From a virus, in IMG/VR virus record IMGVR_UViG_3300025840_000201, positions 1 through 27,241 of that record: a stretch of 27,241 nt of DNA; one strand, written 5' to 3'. Shown here piece by piece: positions 27,125 to 27,241 of the stretch. Position 1 is the stretch's first letter. Each line of letters begins with the position of its first letter. The notes below the pieces were generated by a model. That model was not told the DNA's origin and did not search any database. It saw only the letters and a list, made by a program, of their open reading frames with translations. A program made the position numbers and the translations under genes.

Positions 27125-27241
27125 TTACGCCGCGTCCTGCACGACCGTCCATATGTCTGTTATATCAGAAACTTCTGTCCATGTCTTGTCTACTGGCTCC
27201 TGATAATCCCACAAGAACCTGACAGGCAATGTTGGTACGCC
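27125..27241 (-). CDS. C-terminal end of a tail-associated protein (N-terminus off window)
   Basis: An open frame enters at the right window edge and ends at a TAA at 27127-27125, giving 38 residues of the C-terminus (GVPTLPVRFLWDYQEPVDKT ... VVQDAA). It is in phase with no other frame and ends 11 bases before the tail-fibre ATG, whose Shine-Dalgarno sequence overlaps the stop. The Trp spacing (TWTEV and IWTVV) looks like a repeat at the end of a fibre or tail protein. Family not identified because most of the protein lies outside. Confidence 0.6.
   Translation of the reverse strand, partial: GVPTLPVRFLWDYQEPVDKTWTEVSDITDIWTVVQDAA

Overview
The window is part of a tailed double-stranded DNA phage genome, or a provirus of one. 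The gene set suggests a short-tailed (podovirus-like) marine phage of an alphaproteobacterial host. The signs are a P22-type portal, a DUF5309-like (SU10-type) major capsid protein, a TerL, a GH19-type endolysin beside a holin of the 3TM GTA-holin type, and several small proteins that I recognise from marine phage genomes. Lineage and host are inferences from families; nothing in the sequence names the host. No integrase, tRNA, CRISPR array or insertion sequence was seen. Coding density is very high, with genes linked by ATGA and TAATG overlaps, and no gene-free stretch exceeds 300 bases.

Layout, left to right. Bases 1-4251 (minus): packaging operon read TerS-like, TerL, a 53-aa lysine-rich protein, two small unknowns, a protein with an ADP-ribosyltransferase-like (ART-PolyVal type) domain, and the intact start of a further protein cut by the window edge. 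Bases 4252-4480: a structured non-coding segment with terminator-like hairpins, next to the terminase genes. Bases 4481-5864 (minus): a Cro-sized HTH regulator, a winged-helix replication initiator that carries three origin-like iterons inside its own gene, and a companion gene. Bases 5865-5950: overlapping, nearly symmetric divergent promoters. Bases 5951-8649 (plus): recombination and nuclease operon (annealing-like protein, SSB, NinB/DUF1367-like protein, PD-(D/E)XK-like protein, HTH protein, HNH-like nuclease). Bases 8613-9050: a RusA resolvase on the opposite strand. Bases 9177-11464 (plus): a string of small unknown early genes plus a MarR-like regulator.

Bases 11436-27241 (minus) hold the late region, read from right to left. 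It contains the end of a tail-associated gene, tail fibre, tail-assembly-chaperone-like protein, tail nozzle-like protein, receptor-binding-like protein, GNAT-like protein, two small internal or tail proteins, a tail lysozyme whose two domain halves appear in swapped order, a glycine-zipper ejection-like protein, portal, small head protein, scaffold, major capsid, small head genes, a cluster of membrane proteins including one with a perfect EF-hand loop, holin and endolysin.

How it fits together (inference): the divergent promoters at about 5.9 kb set early plus-strand recombination expression against minus-strand replication genes. The late minus-strand genes build the head, package DNA, arm the virion with ejected proteins and lyse the cell. 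If the genome is circular or circularly permuted, the packaging operon running off the left edge could join the tail operon entering at the right edge. The most notable observations are the permuted tail lysozyme, the iterons in the initiator gene (one copy read in a different frame), the ART-like effector candidate and the structured segment beside the terminase genes.
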